From: Minisyncoccota bacterium
Lineage (GTDB): Bacteria; Patescibacteriota; Minisyncoccia; Minisyncoccales; Minisyncoccaceae
Direction of reading: 5' to 3'
Assembly: GCA_028708155.1 (NCBI GenBank)
Contig: JAQVZN010000005.1
Location: 1-16,025, forward strand
DNA: 16,025 bases
Within the stretch, counting starts at the first letter, position 1, and each line of letters starts with the position of its first letter. The position numbers and the translations under genes are program-made. Shown piece by piece: positions 13,108 through 16,025 of this stretch. A model generated the notes under the pieces. It made no database searches. It was not told the origin of the DNA and saw only the letters and a list, made by a program, of their open reading frames with translations.

Positions 13108-14010
13108 ATGTTTAAAAAACTTGCAATTATTTTTTTATTATTAATTACCTTACCATTATTTAATGCGGAGGCGGCTTCCTATGTTAAAAATGGCAGTGTC
13201 TATATCCCAGATAATGCTTATTTAAATTTTAGCGGAGATGGATATCTTTGTAATTTGGGCTATGAAGATAAAGGAGGATATTGTTCTAAAATCAAAGTTC
13301 CAGCAAATGCAATTTTAATAGAAAAATATAATGATTGGGCTTGTCTTTCTGGCTATATCAGAGAAGGTAATTATTGCAAGAAAATTAAGGTTCCAGAAAA
13401 TGCAACCTTGTATGGAGATACTTTTATTTGTAATCCTGGATATCAAAGATCTGGAGATTCTTGCGTAAAAGTTTCCTCTAACATCTATTTTACTTTTGGT
13501 AGTTGCCCTTATGGTTACAAAAAAAATGGTTATACTTGTACACAAATTTTCATTGATTCTAACGCTCATTTTACAGCAGATGGACACGATTTTAGTTGCA
13601 ACTATGGTTATTTCAAAACGGAAACAAGTTGCGTAAAGGTTAATGTCCCAGCAAATGCTTACTTAACAGAAAATGGTACTGCTTGGACTTGCAATTATGG
13701 TTACAAGAATATGGGTTCCTATTGTTTGAAAGTTTTTTTACCTACAAATGCTTATTTTACAAATAGCGAAGGGACAGAGTGGTCTTGTCTTTATGGTTAC
13801 GAGAAAAAAAATAATAGATGCGAAAAAATATACTTACCACCTAATGCCCATTTTGACTCTAGTGGATTATACTTTATCTGTAATTATGGATATAAGAGCA
13901 ACGGAACTTATTGTGAGAAATTGAATATTACTAATGGATATATCAATAAATACAATCAAGTTATTTGTAACACGAATTATTATTACAACGGAACTAATTG
14001 CGTTTTCTAA
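13108..14010 (+). CDS. Secreted protein of nine two-cysteine repeats
   Basis: A 300-residue exported protein. Residues 1-23 form a signal peptide (KK, a hydrophobic core, then an AEAA cleavage region). The rest is nine tandem units of about 26-32 residues with the pattern N-A-x-[LF] ... [WF]-x-C-x-x-G-Y-x-x-x-x-x-x-C-x-K-[IV]-x-[VL]-P. The first begins at N36. Each repeat has two cysteines, 18 in the mature protein, suggesting one disulphide per unit. The last unit is degenerate (CNTNYYYNGTNC). There is no membrane anchor, sorting signal or enzymatic motif. Similar CxxGY repeats occur in exported bacterial proteins of unknown function. It stands alone between its own promoter and terminator. 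A role as a surface or secreted binding protein is inferred only from architecture. Confidence 0.85.
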   Translation: MFKKLAIIFLLLITLPLFNAEAASYVKNGSVYIPDNAYLNFSGDGYLCNLGYEDKGGYCSKIKVPANAILIEKYNDWACLSGYIREGNYCKKIKVPENATLYGDTFICNPGYQRSGDSCVKVSSNIYFTFGSCPYGYKKNGYTCTQIFIDSNAHFTADGHDFSCNYGYFKTETSCVKVNVPANAYLTENGTAWTCNYGYKNMGSYCLKVFLPTNAYFTNSEGTEWSCLYGYEKKNNRCEKIYLPPNAHFDSSGLYFICNYGYKSNGTYCEKLNITNGYINKYNQVICNTNYYYNGTNCVF

Positions 14011-14023
14011 AAAATAAATCATC

Positions 14024-14050
14024 AAACCCTTGTATTTTCAAGGGTTTTTT
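14024..14050 (+). terminator. Rho-independent terminator of the Cys-repeat gene
   Basis: AAACCCTTG (14024-14032) pairs perfectly with CAAGGGTTT (14039-14047) around a six-base loop, with a run of six T at 14045-14050. It begins 13 bases after the stop codon. This is the cleanest intrinsic terminator in the window. Confidence 0.9.
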
Positions 14051-14080
14051 GATAAACTAAAAATACAATTAAAAATAATC

Positions 14081-14110
14081 TTGAATTTTTGGTAATTCTT
14101 AAATAATAAT
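14081..14110 (+). promoter_or_regulatory. Candidate promoter of rny
   Basis: TTGAAT (14081-14086) and AATAAT (14105-14110) are 18 bases apart, 21 bases before the rny ATG. The strong terminator just upstream means rny needs its own promoter. The AT-rich context makes the exact boxes uncertain. Confidence 0.4.
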
Positions 14111-14131
14111 ACCAGACTTTCAATTAAAAAT

Positions 14132-15661
14132 ATGGAAGGAATAACCCTAGTGATAGTTACTTCTCTCCTGTTTATTTCCGGTGGTGTTATAGGATATTAT
14201 ATCAGACAGTCTATAGCAAGAAAGCGTGCGGGTTCAATTGAATCAGAACTTCAAAGAAGATTAGAGCAGACAAAAAAGAACGCTGAGGAAATAATCATTA
14301 AAGCGAGAGAGAAAGCAGAGAAAATAGAGGCAACGACGAAAAGCGATTTAGAAGAAAGACAGAAGCTAGTGATTAAGGCAGAAGAAAGAGTTTTTAAGAA
14401 AGAAGAGATCTTAGACGAAAAAGAAAAGAAGAACTTGAAAGAAGAAGAAGATTTAAAAAGAAAGATAGAGAAAGTTAAGGAAATAAAAGTAGAGATAGAA
14501 AAAATCAAGGAAAGTTGCATGACGGAACTTGAAAAAGTGGCAAATTTAAAAAAAGAAGAAGCTCTTGAGAGCTTGATTAAAAAAGCGGAAAAAGAATATT
14601 CAGCAGATCTTGCAGAAAGAATTAGGAAACTTGAGCTTAGAGGAATTGATCAATATGAAACTAAGGCAAAAGAAATTTTAGCCACAGCTATTCAAGGATA
14701 TGCGATTTCTCAAGCAACAGAAATAACAACTAGTACGGTTGTTATTGCTAACGATGAAATAAAAGGAAGAATTATTGGAAAAGAAGGTAGAAATATTAGA
14801 GCTTTTGAAAAGGTAACAGGGGTAGAAGTTATTGTTGACGAAACTCCTGGATCAGTAATGATTTCTTGTTTCAATCCTATTAGGAGAGAAATAGCAAAGA
14901 TTACTTTAGAGGCTTTGATAAAAGATGGAAGAGTTCAACCAGCTAGAATTGAAGCTGAATACGAAAAAGCTCAACAACTTCTTGCAAAAAAAGTTAAAGA
15001 TGCTGGAGAAGCTGCTGTTTATGAAGCAGGAGTGCTAGATCTTCCTGATAAATTAGTTAGAGTTTTAGGAAGATTACAGTTTAGAACAAGTTATGGACAA
15101 AATGTTTTAGGACATTCTGTTGAGGTATCGTTACTTGCGAGTGCGATTGCTTCAGAACTTAACTTAGATGATGGATTATGTAAAAAAGCAGGTTTGCTTC
15201 ACGATATTGGAAAAGCTTTAGATTATCAAGTAGAAGGTTCACATACTGATATTGGAGGTAAAATATTAGAGAAATTTAATATAAAACCAGAAATAATTTC
15301 AGCGGTAAAGTCTCATCACGAAGAATATCCTTATGAAAGCGTAGAGGCAAAAATAATTCAAATCGCTGATCAGGTTTCAGGAGCAAGGCCTGGGGCAAGA
15401 AAAGATACTTTAGAGAACTATTTAAAGAGATTAGGAGATTTGGAAGATATTGCTTTAGCTTTTGAAGGAACAGACAAAGCGTTCGCTATTCAAGGAGGAA
15501 GAGAGGTTAGAATCTTTGTAAAAGCAGAAAAAGTAAACGATTATGAAGCGCAAAAGTTAGCAAAAGATATTGCTTCAAAAATTCAAGAAGAATTAAGGTT
15601 TCCGGGAGAAATAAAGGTGAATGTCATAAGGGAAACACGAATAATTGAATATGCTAGGTAA
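14132..15661 (+). CDS. rny: Ribonuclease Y (membrane-anchored mRNA endonuclease)
   Basis: RNase Y starts bulk mRNA decay from the inner face of the membrane. The 509-residue protein has an N-terminal membrane helix (about 4-24), a long charged coiled coil (about 32-180), a KH domain with IIGKEGRNIRAFEKVTGV at 214-231 and the DETPGSVMISCFNPIRREIA segment, and an HD domain with H328, H357-D358 in LLHDIGKALDY, and H371. Length is typical. It has its own predicted promoter and lies 47 bases upstream of the HU gene, with which it may be co-transcribed since no terminator lies between them. No Shine-Dalgarno is visible before ATG 14132. Confidence 0.96.
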   Translation: MEGITLVIVTSLLFISGGVIGYYIRQSIARKRAGSIESELQRRLEQTKKNAEEIIIKAREKAEKIEATTKSDLEERQKLVIKAEERVFKKEEILDEKEKKNLKEEEDLKRKIEKVKEIKVEIEKIKESCMTELEKVANLKKEEALESLIKKAEKEYSADLAERIRKLELRGIDQYETKAKEILATAIQGYAISQATEITTSTVVIANDEIKGRIIGKEGRNIRAFEKVTGVEVIVDETPGSVMISCFNPIRREIAKITLEALIKDGRVQPARIEAEYEKAQQLLAKKVKDAGEAAVYEAGVLDLPDKLVRVLGRLQFRTSYGQNVLGHSVEVSLLASAIASELNLDDGLCKKAGLLHDIGKALDYQVEGSHTDIGGKILEKFNIKPEIISAVKSHHEEYPYESVEAKIIQIADQVSGARPGARKDTLENYLKRLGDLEDIALAFEGTDKAFAIQGGREVRIFVKAEKVNDYEAQKLAKDIASKIQEELRFPGEIKVNVIRETRIIEYAR

Positions 15662-15708
15662 CAAGCATAAAAGGTCGTAATTAATAATTAATTAAAAAAA
15701 ATAACAAT

Positions 15709-15993
15709 ATGGCAAAAGCTATTTCAAAAGATGCTTTATCAGATGCAATTGTAAAAAAGACAGCTGTTTCAAAGAGAATTGCAACAGATGCTTTAAATGC
15801 AATTATTGACGAAGTTACATCTACTCTTGCAAAAGGTGGACAAGTAACTATCACAGGTTTTGGAACTTTTAAGGTTTCAAAAAGAGCAGCTAGAACAGGA
15901 AGAAATCCTAAAACTGGTGCAGCTCTAAAGATCCCTGCAATGAAGGTTCCAAAGTTCAAGGCAGGAAAAAGTTTAAAAGATGCTGTTAAATAA
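15709..15993 (+). CDS. hup: HU-family nucleoid DNA-binding protein
   Basis: A 94-residue basic protein of the HU/IHF family: two N-terminal helices (SKDALSDAIVKKTAVSKRIA), the GFGTFKVSKRAARTGRNPKTG segment at about 51-71 that leads into the DNA-embracing beta arm, and the closing KVPKFKAGKSLKDAVK. HU dimers bend DNA and compact the nucleoid. The proline at the tip of the arm (RNPKTG) is kept. It could be HU or an IHF-like paralogue; a lone generic sequence favours HU. There is no Shine-Dalgarno; the start context is CAATATGG. It follows rny by 47 bases. The last 32 bases of the window after its stop show nothing I can assign. Confidence 0.95.
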   Translation: MAKAISKDALSDAIVKKTAVSKRIATDALNAIIDEVTSTLAKGGQVTITGFGTFKVSKRAARTGRNPKTGAALKIPAMKVPKFKAGKSLKDAVK

Positions 15994-16025
15994 TTAATTA
16001 TTTACACTATACAAAAAGACGCTAG

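Noticed and set aside
15645..15671. Promoter for the HU gene (TTGAAT with CATAAA)
   Set aside because: The spacer is only 15 bases and the -10 is weak; co-transcription with rny is at least as likely.
15681..15959. Minus-strand open frame opposite the HU gene
   Set aside because: The HU protein matches its family end to end; the antisense product is a hydrophobic shadow.

Overview
This is a strongly AT-rich bacterial window. It carries bacterial core genes (nusA, tig, clpP, lemA, htpX, rny, HU, cca, plsY) together with genes often seen in the Candidate Phyla Radiation (Patescibacteria): a CarS-like cytidylyltransferase, a DAK2/FakA-type protein, a MscS-like protein reduced to its membrane helices, and a very short Com-type zinc ribbon. 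Most genes lack a clear Shine-Dalgarno sequence and start in an AATATG context. TGA is used as a stop (plsY, the 82-residue membrane protein), so the UGA-recoded lineages are unlikely. My best guess is a Patescibacteria (Parcubacteria-like) chromosome. This rests on gene content and style, not on a phylogenetic marker search.

Layout. From 1 to 7371 every gene lies on the minus strand. plsY, a CarS-like gene, a MscS-like helix protein and a DAK2-domain protein (cut off by the left edge) form a compact membrane-lipid operon transcribed leftwards. A 234-base AT-rich gap with DnaA-box-like motifs separates it from a P-type cation ATPase. Between that ATPase and the upstream cca gene is a 375-base intergenic region. 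It holds the most striking feature of the window: 17 copies of the decamer TGTCCGCGTT, all in one orientation, in two clusters that bracket the predicted ATPase promoter.

The direction switches at about 7.4 kb. On the plus strand, a small membrane protein is followed by a strong promoter, a terminator-like hairpin at the predicted 5' end of the transcript, and then an RNA/protein quality-control operon: nusA, tig, clpP, a membrane-anchored unknown, lemA and htpX. A 50-residue zinc-ribbon gene lies tail-to-tail with htpX on the minus strand. Next comes a secreted protein made of nine two-cysteine repeats, predicted to be translated from a leaderless mRNA and closed by a clear terminator. The window ends with rny (RNase Y) and an HU-family gene.

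Together the genes cover membrane lipid synthesis, ion transport, tRNA 3'-end maintenance, transcription termination, protein folding and turnover, mRNA decay and nucleoid structure. I see no insertion sequence, prophage, CRISPR array or RNA gene. The candidates for something undescribed are the decamer array, the ATPase's altered motifs, the nusA leader hairpin and the Cys-repeat exoprotein.
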